This document shows positions 45,820 through 55,504 of a stretch of DNA of 64,000 nucleotides, piece by piece; position 1 is the first letter of the stretch, and the number at the start of each line of letters is the position of its first letter. The position numbers and the translations under genes are program-made. The notes beneath the pieces were generated by a model. The model was not told where the DNA came from. It was given only the letters and a program-made list of their open reading frames with translations, and did not search any database. Source of the DNA: Spirochaetales bacterium (GTDB lineage Bacteria > Spirochaetota > Spirochaetia > SZUA-6 > RPPD01); assembly GCA_016930675.1 (NCBI GenBank), contig JAFGGG010000007.1, positions 1-64,000 of the forward strand. The letters run 5' to 3'.

Positions 45820-48045
45820 CTAAAATAATGGTTCCATCTGTAACACAGGATGCCCTTTTTGCTGCAAAAAATCCAGCAGTTTATCCGGTTCTTCCGCGTC
45901 CTCTTCCGTGGCAATCTTGTCAAAAAGGTCGCTCAGCCCCATTTGTTCCAGCCGGGGTTTTAAGCGTTCTTCAACTTCCAGCTTTAGGTTCTTGGGCATC
46001 CAAACGATCCTCTTCTGCCCGCCTTCGGCGGAAACGAATTTGGGACTTGAGATATACAGCTTTCCAATACCGATAAATCCGGGTGTCTGGATGCCGCCTC
46101 CGATCTGCCCGGCAAGCGTGGTAAAACCCATGCCGATGGGGGTCATCCCCGTAAAGTCCCTGTCCACGATCATTATCCCGGAGCATTCCGGAACAATACA
46201 GGCTATGCACTCGAAACAGCCGCAGGAGGTCATGGGGTCTTCCATGATGGAATAAGCATTGAAAATCTTCAGATTGCCGTTGGATTTCACATCCACGAAT
46301 TTGTTGATATTCTCCCACTGTCCTTTTACGGGATCCAGACACAACCCCTTTTTCACGGGCTCATTGGGACCGTGTTTGTCGATTTCATGCGAGGCCTTGC
46401 AGTCCAGCCAGGTATAGGCTCCGCACAGGCCCAGACGCTGGGGCGTGACGATGCACACATGGTTGGGCGCGTAGGACTGGCATAAAGTGCAGGAGTAATA
46501 GTCTTCCACATCCTCGTCCGTCATGCCTCCGATTTTATCATCCCTTATGCTGTAGATCTTTTTCGCTTCCCGCAAAAGCTCGGCCGTTTTCTGGTTGTCC
46601 GTATAAATTTTTACCTGCACTCTGTCAACAATACTGGAGAACTCCGTGTGGATTCTGGCCACGAGAATCTCCCCGAAATGTTTGATCCTGAATCCCCGCT
46701 TATAGGCGTCCTTGCTTATTCTGACCCAGATAATGGACCGCTGTCCCATATGAAAGATGCCGTTGGCGCAGGAGATAAACTCGTGGATGCGTCTTTCCAG
46801 TACACTCTCGAAATCCTCCTGAAATTTTCTTCCCGCCACCTCGACCACGATACCCAGCGGACAGGCGCTTCCCTCTTCCATCTTGTCGGCGTCGGCTCCG
46901 ATGAGTTCGATCTTTCCGTCCTCAATAACTTCGGCTTTCTTCATCCGCAACAGCTCAAAGGCGTCCGTGTATTTTCCCCCGAACTGCACGTGCATATTCT
47001 CTTTTCTCACCCGCTCGCCCTCAAATCCGGCGCCGTAGGGAACCGGAATGGGTACCTTTTCAATTCTTATGGTAATATTACGCAGCTCGATGGCCCTGCT
47101 GATAATTTTATCCAGAGGAACATTGGCCACAACGTGCTCATAGGTGCAGATACCCGAGGGTAGAATCTCAGGAATGTTGATGTCCGAAATAACCGGAAAA
47201 CCGAAATTTATGGCTCCCGCGGCCGTGGCGTACTTCTCATCCGTAAGCAGGTTTTCCTGCGATCCATTGTCCGCATCCTGATCGCTTCCCAGCGCCATGA
47301 CAAAGGCGTGCACCCGGTCTTTATTATAGGTGAGAATCTGTCTTGTAGAGCTTATATCTCCCGGCTCGATGCCGCCGAAGGTCATGGCCGAACGCGCGGC
47401 GAAGTTCAACGCGTGCACTGCCGCAGTTATCTCCTTGCCGAACGGGACCAGAAATGTGTCCCAGTTCATCTCTATGCCCTGTGACGCAAGCTGTTCCGCT
47501 ATGGAAACACCCCTGCTGTTTCCGGCCATGAGTACAAGGATATTTCTTTCCTGCAGGCCGTGTATCAACTCCACAGCTTCTTCCGCAGTGGGAGCTGCGC
47601 CCACAATAGCCGCGAAACCGGGCATCCTTCCGTCAACCAGCTTTATTCCCTGCATTCTCAAAATATTGTCTCCCGTAAACCCAAGCCATATTCCATCCCC
47701 GGCTTGAGAGCCCATACAGTATTTCAAAGACTCGATAATTTCTTCCGCGATCAGGGCGGCCACTCCCGCGTTCAAGGCGTCCCCCAGATAGGGAAGCCAC
47801 AGTTCATCCTGCGGTACAGGGCCCAAAAGCTTTTTGGCCTCTGCCAAAGACTCCGTAAGATCGGCGATTTTTTTTACCCGCTGCCCTAAAAAAAGCAGCA
47901 TAATGGGAAGATAATAGGCGGTATTGGGATAAGCTATTTCAGCCTCTTTGCCCTTGCTTTCAAGAGCTTGGGCAAGAGAGATTTCCGCTTTTTCCACAAG
48001 TGTGCGGGCCCCGCGAATGGCGGCGGACGCAATTATTTTAGACAT
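45820..48045 (-). CDS. acsB: Acetyl-CoA synthase (CODH/ACS beta subunit)
   Basis: Joins CO, a methyl group from the CFeSP and CoA to make acetyl-CoA. A 741 aa chain with all A-cluster ligands: 4Fe-4S Cys519, 522, 531 and 541 (spacing identical to characterised ACS), and the nickel-bridging SCGCFEC with Cys608 and Cys610. The N-terminal Rossmann-like region that channels CO is present, so this is the bacterial full-length form. The 167-base gap upstream holds a hairpin repeat and may hold an internal promoter. Confidence 0.96.
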   Translation of the reverse strand: MSKIIASAAIRGARTLVEKAEISLAQALESKGKEAEIAYPNTAYYLPIMLLFLGQRVKKIADLTESLAEAKKLLGPVPQDELWLPYLGDALNAGVAALIAEEIIESLKYCMGSQAGDGIWLGFTGDNILRMQGIKLVDGRMPGFAAIVGAAPTAEEAVELIHGLQERNILVLMAGNSRGVSIAEQLASQGIEMNWDTFLVPFGKEITAAVHALNFAARSAMTFGGIEPGDISSTRQILTYNKDRVHAFVMALGSDQDADNGSQENLLTDEKYATAAGAINFGFPVISDINIPEILPSGICTYEHVVANVPLDKIISRAIELRNITIRIEKVPIPVPYGAGFEGERVRKENMHVQFGGKYTDAFELLRMKKAEVIEDGKIELIGADADKMEEGSACPLGIVVEVAGRKFQEDFESVLERRIHEFISCANGIFHMGQRSIIWVRISKDAYKRGFRIKHFGEILVARIHTEFSSIVDRVQVKIYTDNQKTAELLREAKKIYSIRDDKIGGMTDEDVEDYYSCTLCQSYAPNHVCIVTPQRLGLCGAYTWLDCKASHEIDKHGPNEPVKKGLCLDPVKGQWENINKFVDVKSNGNLKIFNAYSIMEDPMTSCGCFECIACIVPECSGIMIVDRDFTGMTPIGMGFTTLAGQIGGGIQTPGFIGIGKLYISSPKFVSAEGGQKRIVWMPKNLKLEVEERLKPRLEQMGLSDLFDKIATEEDAEEPDKLLDFLQQKGHPVLQMEPLF

Positions 48046-48087
48046 GCACTACTCCTATCCGGTTGCATAGGGACTGTATAATAGATC

Positions 48088-48165
48088 TCTCACAGAGCTC
48101 ACAAAGGACACGGAGAAAAAACACAGGTGCACTCATATCTTTATATACTCCATGTGCCCCGTGAG
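48088..48165. repeat. Hairpin-forming dispersed repeat between the oxidoreductase gene and acsB
   Basis: Imperfect 18-bp arms (48098-48115 and 48148-48165, 13 of 18 pairs) around an AT-rich loop. The 15-mer TCTCACAGAGCTCAC (48088-48102) recurs exactly, inverted, at 60582-60596, and GGACAC follows in both. Probably a short intergenic repeat family. Confidence 0.6.
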
Positions 48166-48212
48166 TAACTTCTTATTTTTAAACAGCCCTGAAGCTTTTT
48201 TAAACTTACACA

Positions 48213-49523
48213 TCAGGTAACCTTTACTAGAGAATCAAACACATTTATAAATTCCGGTTCCGTGAATTTACCTCTATCTTCCAAAAGTACGGGAAGAACC
48301 GTGGCAAAATCATACCTGCCGGAAATAATTTTTCTTTTAATCGCCGATATATCGATTTCCTTTCTGAGCAGCAGATTCAATACACCTGCATGTGATATAT
48401 CACCTATTAAAGAAAAAGCCACCAGCCTGTTGTCTTTAAAAAGGAATTTTTTCATGTGTTGTGTTCCTGTGTGCGGGCTGTCCGTAATAATAATCTTTTC
48501 CATCTGTTCATTTTCGTCCCTTAAGCCCGACAGCCCGCAGGAGATCAAGCTTAATTCTCCCAGCACAAGGGAGTTCATGGATGTTCGTTGTCTTAATACG
48601 GAATCCCTGCCCAGAATATTCTCGGCAGCCACTCTTCCCTCTTCCACGGCCAGCGGCCAGATTGAATTAAGCCATGCGGCTTTGCGCAGAGTGTCCCTGC
48701 TCTGTGCCGTATCTCCTGCCGCGTAAATATTTTCTATATTCGTCCGGCACCTGTCATCAATAAGGATACCGTATTCACATTCAATCCCCGCAGCTTCAGC
48801 CAGTTTTTTACGGGGCGCAACTCCTTTGGCGGAAATAACGAGTCCGCATTCAACAGTTTCGCCCTGCTCTGTGAGCACTGCTTTCACCTTATCCTTGCCC
48901 ACTATGGCTTTAAGGGAGCGCTGCTTTAAAAAATCGATGCCCACTCTTTTCAGATACGCTTCCGCGATCTCAGCTTCTTCACATCCGATTATCTGGCTTA
49001 AAATACTGTTTGAGCCGACCAGCACACAGACCTCTTTGCCGGCCTGCCGCAAAGCAAGCGCCGCCTTTATTCCCACCAATCCTCCGCCCAGGACAACAGC
49101 TTTGGTTTTATCTTTTACGTATTTTTTTATGGCTGCCGCATCCTCTATGGTGCGCAGGCCGAAAACACCCTGCCTTGTTTCGGATTCGGGCATAACCGGA
49201 GTTGCTCCGGTCGCCAAAATCAGATGATCATAGGAAATCGTCTGCTTGGTATCCAGAACAATCTGATTTTTATCCGGCTGTACGGATAGAGCTTCGCGAC
49301 CGAAAAGCGTATCTATTTTGTTCTTCCGGTAAAAATCCTCATCCTTAAACAGGATATCCTCGATTTTTTTCTTTCCCGGGATAAGATCGGCTACAAGACA
49401 GCGGGAATAAGGCGGTACGTCCTCTTTGGAAATGACGAGAACCGAACAGCTTTGATCCAGTTTCTTTAAGGTTTCCGCCGCGGTCAAGCCGGCCGCGTGA
49501 TTTCCTATAATCACTACTTTCAT
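48213..49523 (-). CDS. FAD/NAD(P)-dependent oxidoreductase of the CODH cluster
   Basis: A 436 aa pyridine-nucleotide-disulfide-type flavoprotein. FAD motif VVIIGNHAAGLTAAETL at the start, the NAD motif VVLGGGLVGIKAALAL at about 142, and NIENIYAAGDTAQ near 260; a short C-terminal extension follows. Genes of this type commonly accompany cooS and cooF, where the protein is thought to pass CO-derived electrons to NAD(P) through the ferredoxin. That role is inferred from position 56 bases after the CooF-like gene. Confidence 0.85.
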   Translation of the reverse strand: MKVVIIGNHAAGLTAAETLKKLDQSCSVLVISKEDVPPYSRCLVADLIPGKKKIEDILFKDEDFYRKNKIDTLFGREALSVQPDKNQIVLDTKQTISYDHLILATGATPVMPESETRQGVFGLRTIEDAAAIKKYVKDKTKAVVLGGGLVGIKAALALRQAGKEVCVLVGSNSILSQIIGCEEAEIAEAYLKRVGIDFLKQRSLKAIVGKDKVKAVLTEQGETVECGLVISAKGVAPRKKLAEAAGIECEYGILIDDRCRTNIENIYAAGDTAQSRDTLRKAAWLNSIWPLAVEEGRVAAENILGRDSVLRQRTSMNSLVLGELSLISCGLSGLRDENEQMEKIIITDSPHTGTQHMKKFLFKDNRLVAFSLIGDISHAGVLNLLLRKEIDISAIKRKIISGRYDFATVLPVLLEDRGKFTEPEFINVFDSLVKVT

Positions 49524-49579
49524 ATCCGTCTAATCCTTCTAACAGCGATTCTCAATCGTTAAATTGAGAATTGTAGTCC

Positions 49580-50047
49580 TTAGTGCTCTTCCTCTTTACA
49601 TTCCAAGGCTCCGGTGGGACAGGCTGCGATACAGGCATAGTCCTCTCTGTCAGGGCACATATCGCATTTTACCATATAGCGTATTTCGCCCTGCTGCTGT
49701 TTGATCACTCCGAAAGGACAGACCATGATGCACATACCGCATCCTATGCACTTGTCGGTATTCAAGACCACATTGCCCTCCCCGGTCCGTGTCATTGCGC
49801 CTGTGATACATGATTCCACGCACAAGGGAGTATCACAGTTAAAACAGGTTAACGTAAAACACATCTTCTTTTCTTTCACTTCAAGCAAGCTGATATTCCT
49901 GCGGGGAACCGGAGTGTCTTTTTCCAAATGCGCTTTTAAAGGATCCTTTGACCGTGAATGTTCCACGGCACACGCCAGTTCACAGGACCGGCAGGAAAGG
50001 CATTTGGCGATGTTAAAAATAATACGTACCGTACTCTGCTTTTTCAT
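49580..50047 (-). CDS. cooF: CooF-like four-cluster ferredoxin
   Basis: A 155 aa iron-sulfur protein with four Cys-rich groups (CLSCRSCELAC, CFNCDTPLCVESC, CIGCGMCIMVCPFGV, CDMCPDREDYACIAACP), the arrangement of CooF/HycB/DMSO-reductase-type electron carriers. It lies 15 bases downstream of cooS and probably takes electrons from the CODH D-cluster. No hydrogenase genes follow, so hydrogen evolution from CO is not encoded here. Confidence 0.88.
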   Translation of the reverse strand: MKKQSTVRIIFNIAKCLSCRSCELACAVEHSRSKDPLKAHLEKDTPVPRRNISLLEVKEKKMCFTLTCFNCDTPLCVESCITGAMTRTGEGNVVLNTDKCIGCGMCIMVCPFGVIKQQQGEIRYMVKCDMCPDREDYACIAACPTGALECKEEEH

Positions 50048-50062
50048 TATTCACCTGATTTC

Positions 50063-51988
50063 CTATTTTTCACCACTTTTTTCCTGTTCGTACATGCAGG
50101 GCTTTAACTTAAGCGCTTTGCGTTTTTTATCGATATGCGTAATCATCTTACGGGCGGCCAGCACCGGGTCTTCTTCGAACTCCCATTTTCCCCCGATCTC
50201 GGCTTCAATTTCCTCCGTAAGATACGTGTGAAGATTCTTGCTGCCCATAACAGGCAGAGGCTTTCCGAGTACAGTGTATACACCCGAAGCCACAAAATAA
50301 AAACCGATAGAAACAGCCTTTTCGGACATCCATTCCGGTGCGGCACCCGCCACGGGAAGATCCGCTATATCCTCACCTAATCCGCCTTCGGAGACAATAT
50401 TTGAAAGAATTATAAGTATCCTGCTGTTGTCCACGCAGGAGCCAACATGAAGCACGGGCGGAATACCCACGGCGTTACATACCTCCCGAAGCCCTCTGCC
50501 CGCATACTGATAGGCCGCTTCGGGCTTTAACAGCCCGTGCTTGGCGCAGGCTATGGCGTTACAGCCTGTGGTGACCACCAGCACATCATTTTTAATCAAC
50601 TCCTTTACCATTTTGATATGCGCCTCTTCATAGGGCATGTTGGGATTGCAGCAGCCGACAACACCGGCAGCTCCGCGCAGCCTGCCTGACATAACGGCAT
50701 CGTTAAGAGGCCGGTACGTTGCCCTGTACTTTCCGCCTAAAACGGCGTACACGGATTCAGATGAAAAACCTGCCACCAGCTTTTCTTTATGATCAGGAAT
50801 TATTACCTTTTCTTTAACTCTTTCATGAAAATTATTGATAGCCATGGTGATTATCTGTTTAGCGATCTGTACGGCCTTTTCTTCATGAAATTCAATATGC
50901 TCAACACCGCGGATCTTAGCTTTGGGAGATGTTGTGATAAGCTTCGTGTGAAAACATCCGGCTACCGAGTTTAGGCCCGGCATAAGACATTGCACATCCA
51001 CTACCATAAGCTCCACCGCTCCTGTCATCAAAGCCAACTCCTGCTGCAGAAAGTTACCGGCCACAGGTATACCGTGACGCATAAGAATCTCATTAGCCGT
51101 ACAACAGATACCCGCCACGCTGATGCCTGCGGCCCCTTTTGCCTTGGCCAACTCTTTTAATTCCTTGTCCTGAGACACAACAGCAATAATGTCGGAAAGC
51201 GTGGGCTCATGACCATGTACTATTATATTTACATCTTCTTTACTCAAAACTCCCAGATTTGCTTCGGAGCGCAAAGGGGACGGTGTTCCGAAGAGAATAT
51301 CAGAAAGCTCCGTTGCTATAAGAGACCCTCCCCAGCCGTCACTAAGCGCGCACCTTATTCCCTGCTTAATGATATTTTTATAATCCGTATCCACACCCAT
51401 ATGGGTCCGGTGCATGATTTCCACAATCTCCCTGTCTACAGACCTGGGCGTGACGTGGAGATTTTGCCAAATTTTCCTGCGTTTTTCAGGAGCCATGGAC
51501 AACACGGCCAATCCCTTATCGTCCTGCCTGCCGAAATCATTCAAACAGGCGGAGGCCACCTCTGCGGCCAGCTGCGAAATATCACCATTGCTGTCAATGC
51601 CCAAAACACGGGCTAGAGATTTTAATTTTTCCTCATCCTTTACCTGATAATCGCTGTCCTCATTCTGCGCCGCCAGAAGCAATGAATGAGCGATATCACG
51701 TCCGTGATCCGAGTGTGCCGCCGCCCCGCCTGCTATCATACGCACCAGGTTTCTGGCCGCGATGGTATCTATATCCGCGCCGCATACTCCCCTGGCAGGA
51801 CCGCTGCCGTAGGGATCAATGCGGCAGGGGCCCATGCTGCAAATTCTGCAGCAGATACCAAGCAGACCGAAACCGCATTGAGGCTGCATGGCCTCATACC
51901 TGTCCCATACGATTTCGATATGTGCTTCCCCGGCGCAAGCGGCCAGCTGTTGAGAGGCTTTATCAGCGTGATTTAATTTATCTTCCAT
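50063..51988 (-). CDS. cooS: Nickel carbon monoxide dehydrogenase catalytic subunit
   Basis: Interconverts CO and CO2; in this operon it serves as the CODH partner (AcsA equivalent) of AcsB. A 641 aa chain with the D/B-cluster Cys group (CGFGLLGICCRICSMGPCR), and C-cluster ligands in VAGICCTANE, GVVGCCNPN, TTGCNAIACAKHG and HVGSCVDNSR. The catalytic His/Lys region around the C-terminus (PEWMSEKAVSIG) is conserved. Just downstream of cooC and upstream of cooF. Confidence 0.95.
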   Translation of the reverse strand: MEDKLNHADKASQQLAACAGEAHIEIVWDRYEAMQPQCGFGLLGICCRICSMGPCRIDPYGSGPARGVCGADIDTIAARNLVRMIAGGAAAHSDHGRDIAHSLLLAAQNEDSDYQVKDEEKLKSLARVLGIDSNGDISQLAAEVASACLNDFGRQDDKGLAVLSMAPEKRRKIWQNLHVTPRSVDREIVEIMHRTHMGVDTDYKNIIKQGIRCALSDGWGGSLIATELSDILFGTPSPLRSEANLGVLSKEDVNIIVHGHEPTLSDIIAVVSQDKELKELAKAKGAAGISVAGICCTANEILMRHGIPVAGNFLQQELALMTGAVELMVVDVQCLMPGLNSVAGCFHTKLITTSPKAKIRGVEHIEFHEEKAVQIAKQIITMAINNFHERVKEKVIIPDHKEKLVAGFSSESVYAVLGGKYRATYRPLNDAVMSGRLRGAAGVVGCCNPNMPYEEAHIKMVKELIKNDVLVVTTGCNAIACAKHGLLKPEAAYQYAGRGLREVCNAVGIPPVLHVGSCVDNSRILIILSNIVSEGGLGEDIADLPVAGAAPEWMSEKAVSIGFYFVASGVYTVLGKPLPVMGSKNLHTYLTEEIEAEIGGKWEFEEDPVLAARKMITHIDKKRKALKLKPCMYEQEKSGEK

Positions 51989-52040
51989 AACACCTTCTAT
52001 TATATATGATTTTTGGAATAAAGTAACTATAGTTTTAAAT

Positions 52041-52808
52041 TTATAATTCCAGAGCCGAAATCATGTGCTTAAGTTTATCAAAATCCCGGCCTTTAATATC
52101 AAAAACATTGATTTTCCCCAGATTGATCTTTTGGATTTCGGAAGAATAATCCAGGTATCCGATAATATCAAAGCCATGTTTTTCCAGATTCGCTTTCATA
52201 TAATCGCTTTCTTCGCTGTTCTTCACCTTATTAACAAGAACCGTTAACTTCGTAATCCCTATTTCCTTTGCTAGCCTCTGTATTCTCCCTGCCGTATCCA
52301 GGCTGCTTTTACTCGGTTCCGCAACAATAAGCATCATGTCAACACCCATGGCTGTTCCGCGGCCCAGATGCTCAATTCCCGCCTCCATATCCACAATCAC
52401 GCATTCATCTCTTGCCAAAAAAAGATGTGAAAGCAGACTCTTCAAAAAAGCGTTTTCCGGACAGGCACAGCCGGCCCCTCCGCCTCTGACCGTGCCCATT
52501 ACAAGCAGCTTGATACCGCGTATATCAAAGGAGTATTTCTCCGGTATATCGTCCACTCGCGGATTCATTTTAAAAAGAGGAGCGGACCGTCCCGGTTCGG
52601 TTCCTGTTCTGTCCGCGATAAGATTTTTCAATTCTATTATGGGCGTAATCGCGGTTTGTTCCGGAATACCCAAAACACCTGCCAGATTCATATCCGGATC
52701 AGCATCAATAAGCATGACCCTATTCCCCAGATCATTATAAGCCCGGGCCAACAGGCCTGAGATTGTTGTTTTTCCCACACCGCCTTTTCCGGTTACCGCT
52801 ATTTTCAT
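52041..52808 (-). CDS. cooC: CODH nickel-insertion ATPase
   Basis: A 255 aa MinD-type ATPase with GKGGVGKTTISGLLA and the CxC metal motif in GAGCACPENAF. Dimers bind nickel at this motif and load the CODH C-cluster. It directly precedes cooS (52 bases), as expected for a dedicated chaperone, and starts 3 bases after the MetE-like gene. The second copy at 41772-42545 differs in its CxC context (QCYCY). Confidence 0.92.
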   Translation of the reverse strand: MKIAVTGKGGVGKTTISGLLARAYNDLGNRVMLIDADPDMNLAGVLGIPEQTAITPIIELKNLIADRTGTEPGRSAPLFKMNPRVDDIPEKYSFDIRGIKLLVMGTVRGGGAGCACPENAFLKSLLSHLFLARDECVIVDMEAGIEHLGRGTAMGVDMMLIVAEPSKSSLDTAGRIQRLAKEIGITKLTVLVNKVKNSEESDYMKANLEKHGFDIIGYLDYSSEIQKINLGKINVFDIKGRDFDKLKHMISALEL

Positions 52809-52811
52809 ATT

Positions 52812-53834
52812 TTATTGTGTGATCTCTGCCAAAAGTTTTAATACCAGTTCGGAATCATTTTCATTTAGAGAGCCGGAACCCATTCCGCACGAAGGCGTGA
52901 ACAGAATCCGGCTTTCCACAAGATCCCTGTCCATATTTTTTTCAATAAAAAGTTTTTTTAATTCTGCGATCTTTTGTTTCTGGGTTTCACGCGTCTCATT
53001 TCTAAGTTTCTCCACATCGCCTGTGGGAACGATCCCCCAGGCCAGATACCCTCCCCTTTTTAAAAACGCATTCAGTTCATCCGGATACAGAGCAAGTTTG
53101 TCTCCGTAAAAATAAGCGTCAAAGGCAATGATATCCAGCTTTGTTTTTGTCAGGAGCCCCCAATCCATATTTCCGCAGCAGTGCACCCCGACCAAAGCTC
53201 CCGCCTCATGAAGACACTCTGCCAGTTCATTTAAAACGCTTATTACATCCTCGTCCCGGATACTGATATACGCGGGTGTTCCCAAAGCGGAGAGAATGGG
53301 TTCGTCAAAAAAAATAATGACCTTATCCGCTATGTGCTTCAGTTCACGGACCTGCCAGAGGGCCTTCATTCTCAGGCCGTTCACAACCACATCCCTGTAC
53401 TGCTCATCAAACCACACAGCCTTTTTTTCCTGGTCATTAAGCCCCAGTCCGAAGGTAAAAGGTCCGGTCAGCTGTCCCTTTGCCAGGGAAAGCTTTTCCG
53501 TGCCGTACTGTTCCAAAAACGCGTAGAGGCCGGCAGCGTATTCCTGAGACACCGCAAAGGCGTCCAGATTTTCCGCCACCACATTCTCGAAAAAACCTGT
53601 CATAGAATCGATAAGCTGATTATTCATCTGTACCCAAATTCGCTTTTGCGTTTCATCGACCACAATCCCGGGAAAGCCTTCACTGTATTGGGGTATCATG
53701 GCTTCCTTAAAAGACCGCCTTGGAAGCTGCGGCCAGGCGGGTATGGTCAGAGGATGTTTATCTATGACTGTAAGCGCTTCCGCAGCGGTTTTCTGAGGCA
53801 TACTCCCGATTATGGTTGTTTTACCCGTTATCAT
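52812..53834 (-). CDS. MetE/UROD-like cobalamin-dependent methyltransferase or core methionine synthase
   Basis: A 340 aa TIM barrel of the MetE C-terminal/uroporphyrinogen-decarboxylase superfamily. The zinc ligands of MetE are matched by His218 and Cys220 in GVHCCGNMDW and Cys316 in FTPSCGMGS; FFDEP at 175-179 is also MetE-like. The N-terminal half of MetE is missing. Short MetE-like proteins in organisms with CFeSP have been linked to methionine synthesis from methyl-corrinoid; that fits this operon. It is not an AcsE, which is a DHPS-type protein. Function is an inference. Confidence 0.75.
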   Translation of the reverse strand: MITGKTTIIGSMPQKTAAEALTVIDKHPLTIPAWPQLPRRSFKEAMIPQYSEGFPGIVVDETQKRIWVQMNNQLIDSMTGFFENVVAENLDAFAVSQEYAAGLYAFLEQYGTEKLSLAKGQLTGPFTFGLGLNDQEKKAVWFDEQYRDVVVNGLRMKALWQVRELKHIADKVIIFFDEPILSALGTPAYISIRDEDVISVLNELAECLHEAGALVGVHCCGNMDWGLLTKTKLDIIAFDAYFYGDKLALYPDELNAFLKRGGYLAWGIVPTGDVEKLRNETRETQKQKIAELKKLFIEKNMDRDLVESRILFTPSCGMGSGSLNENDSELVLKLLAEITQ

Positions 53835-53864
53835 ACTTTAAACTCCTCTTCCAGAAATTATAGA

Positions 53865-55481
53865 TTAGAATAAACCGCTTATATTACCCTGTTTATCTAT
53901 ATCTATACTCATAGCGGCCGGTTGTTTGGGCAGTCCGGGCATAGTCATGACATTACCCGTGTAAACAACAATAAAACCGGCTCCTGCGGACAGTTTGGCG
54001 GACGATACATGAATAATAAAATTTTCAGGGCGCCCCGGCTTTTTGGGATTGTCGCTTAACGAAGCCGGGGTTTTAGCCATGCACACGGGAAGCCCGGAGA
54101 ATCCCATCTTTTCAATCTGCTTTATTTTTTTTAAGGCTTCGGAAGAGTATTCCACTCCGTCCGCGCCGTAGATTTTAGTGGCTATGATTTCAATTTTTTC
54201 TTTAATGCTCTTTTCCAGCTCATACAGCACTTGAAATTTTGAGGGCCCTTTACAGACACTTACCATGCTTTGGGCCAGTTCCAGACCGCCTTGTCCCCCT
54301 GCCTCGCGAAAATCGGTGATAACGGCCTGGATCCCATTGTCCGTGCATTGTTTTTTTAATTTTTCCAGCTCTTCGACCGAATCATCCAAAAACTTATTGA
54401 TTGAAATAACCACAGGCAGCTTAAACCGCTTTAAGTTTTCAACATGTTTTAGAATATTTTCCATTCCATGGAGTTTATATGCCCTTTTTGTCACCACAAG
54501 AACCGCAGCCGCGGGCTTTAATCCGGCCAGCCTGCACTTGATATTGAAAAACTTCTCCGCGCCCAGATCGGCTCCGAATCCCGCTTCCGTAATCACATAA
54601 TCCGCGAGCTTTAAGGCCATTTTTGTGGCCACAATCGTATTGCAGCCGTGGGCGATATTGGCAAAAGGCCCTCCATGAACAAAAACCGGAGTCCCCTCAA
54701 TACTCTGTACCAGATTGGGAAGCAATGCGTTTTTTAAAAGAGCTGTCATGGCCCCCTGCACACCCAGATCCCCGGCTCTGATAAACCCCCCCAGGGAATC
54801 GTATCCCACAATTATATTCGCAATTTTTTCCTTTAGCTCATTGAGATCGCCTGAAAGGCAGAGTACGGCCATGATCTCCGAAGCCGCGGTAATTTCAAAA
54901 CCGTCCTCACGCATAACTCCGTTACGGCCCTGTTCTCCAAGACCTATGATAATATTCCGCAGAGAGCGGTCGTTCATGTCCATTACGCGCTTCCAGACAA
55001 TACGGCGCGGATGCAGTTCCGGAAGATTTTTTTGGTGAATATGGTTGTCTATGGCAGCGGAAAGCAGATTGTGCGCCATGGTAACAGCGTGCAGATCTCC
55101 CGTAAAGTGGAGGTTAATATCTTCCATGGGCAGAACCTGTGAGTATCCTCCTCCGGCCGCTCCACCTTTAACACCCATGCACGGCCCCAGTGAGGGCTCG
55201 CGGATGGCTATCACGGTTTTTTTACCGATGTGCGTCAGGGCCTGACCAAGCCCGATGGTATTGGTGGTTTTGCCTTCTCCCATGGGGGTAGGAGTCATGG
55301 CGCTGACCAGAATCAGACGGCCGTCGGCATTCTCATTCAGACGATCAAAAATCTTAAGCGGCACCTTGGCCATGTATCTGCCGTAAGGAATAATCTCATC
55401 CGCACCAAGACCAATCTTTTGGGCGACCTGAGTAATGGGCTGCATGATAGCTGAACGCGCAATGTCAATATCCGATATCAT
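53865..55481 (-). CDS. fhs: Formate-tetrahydrofolate ligase
   Basis: ATP-dependent fixation of formate on tetrahydrofolate, the second step of the methyl branch. A 538 aa chain, slightly shorter than the usual 556, with P-loop TPTPMGEGKTTNTIGL, REPSLGPCMGVKGGAAGGG, FTGDLHAVTMAHNLL and TVTKRAYK-type KLHG region. It lies 23 bases after the ACT-HAD gene. folD, fchA and metF, which would continue the branch, are not in the window. Confidence 0.95.
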   Translation of the reverse strand: MISDIDIARSAIMQPITQVAQKIGLGADEIIPYGRYMAKVPLKIFDRLNENADGRLILVSAMTPTPMGEGKTTNTIGLGQALTHIGKKTVIAIREPSLGPCMGVKGGAAGGGYSQVLPMEDINLHFTGDLHAVTMAHNLLSAAIDNHIHQKNLPELHPRRIVWKRVMDMNDRSLRNIIIGLGEQGRNGVMREDGFEITAASEIMAVLCLSGDLNELKEKIANIIVGYDSLGGFIRAGDLGVQGAMTALLKNALLPNLVQSIEGTPVFVHGGPFANIAHGCNTIVATKMALKLADYVITEAGFGADLGAEKFFNIKCRLAGLKPAAAVLVVTKRAYKLHGMENILKHVENLKRFKLPVVISINKFLDDSVEELEKLKKQCTDNGIQAVITDFREAGGQGGLELAQSMVSVCKGPSKFQVLYELEKSIKEKIEIIATKIYGADGVEYSSEALKKIKQIEKMGFSGLPVCMAKTPASLSDNPKKPGRPENFIIHVSSAKLSAGAGFIVVYTGNVMTMPGLPKQPAAMSIDIDKQGNISGLF

Positions 55482-55504
55482 CCCTGGCTTCCTGTTTTTA
55501 GATC

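Noticed and set aside
52812-53834. AcsE, the methyl-tetrahydrofolate:CFeSP methyltransferase expected in this operon
   Set aside because: The protein has MetE-type zinc ligands and length 340 aa; AcsE is a shorter DHPS-type pterin-binding barrel without them.
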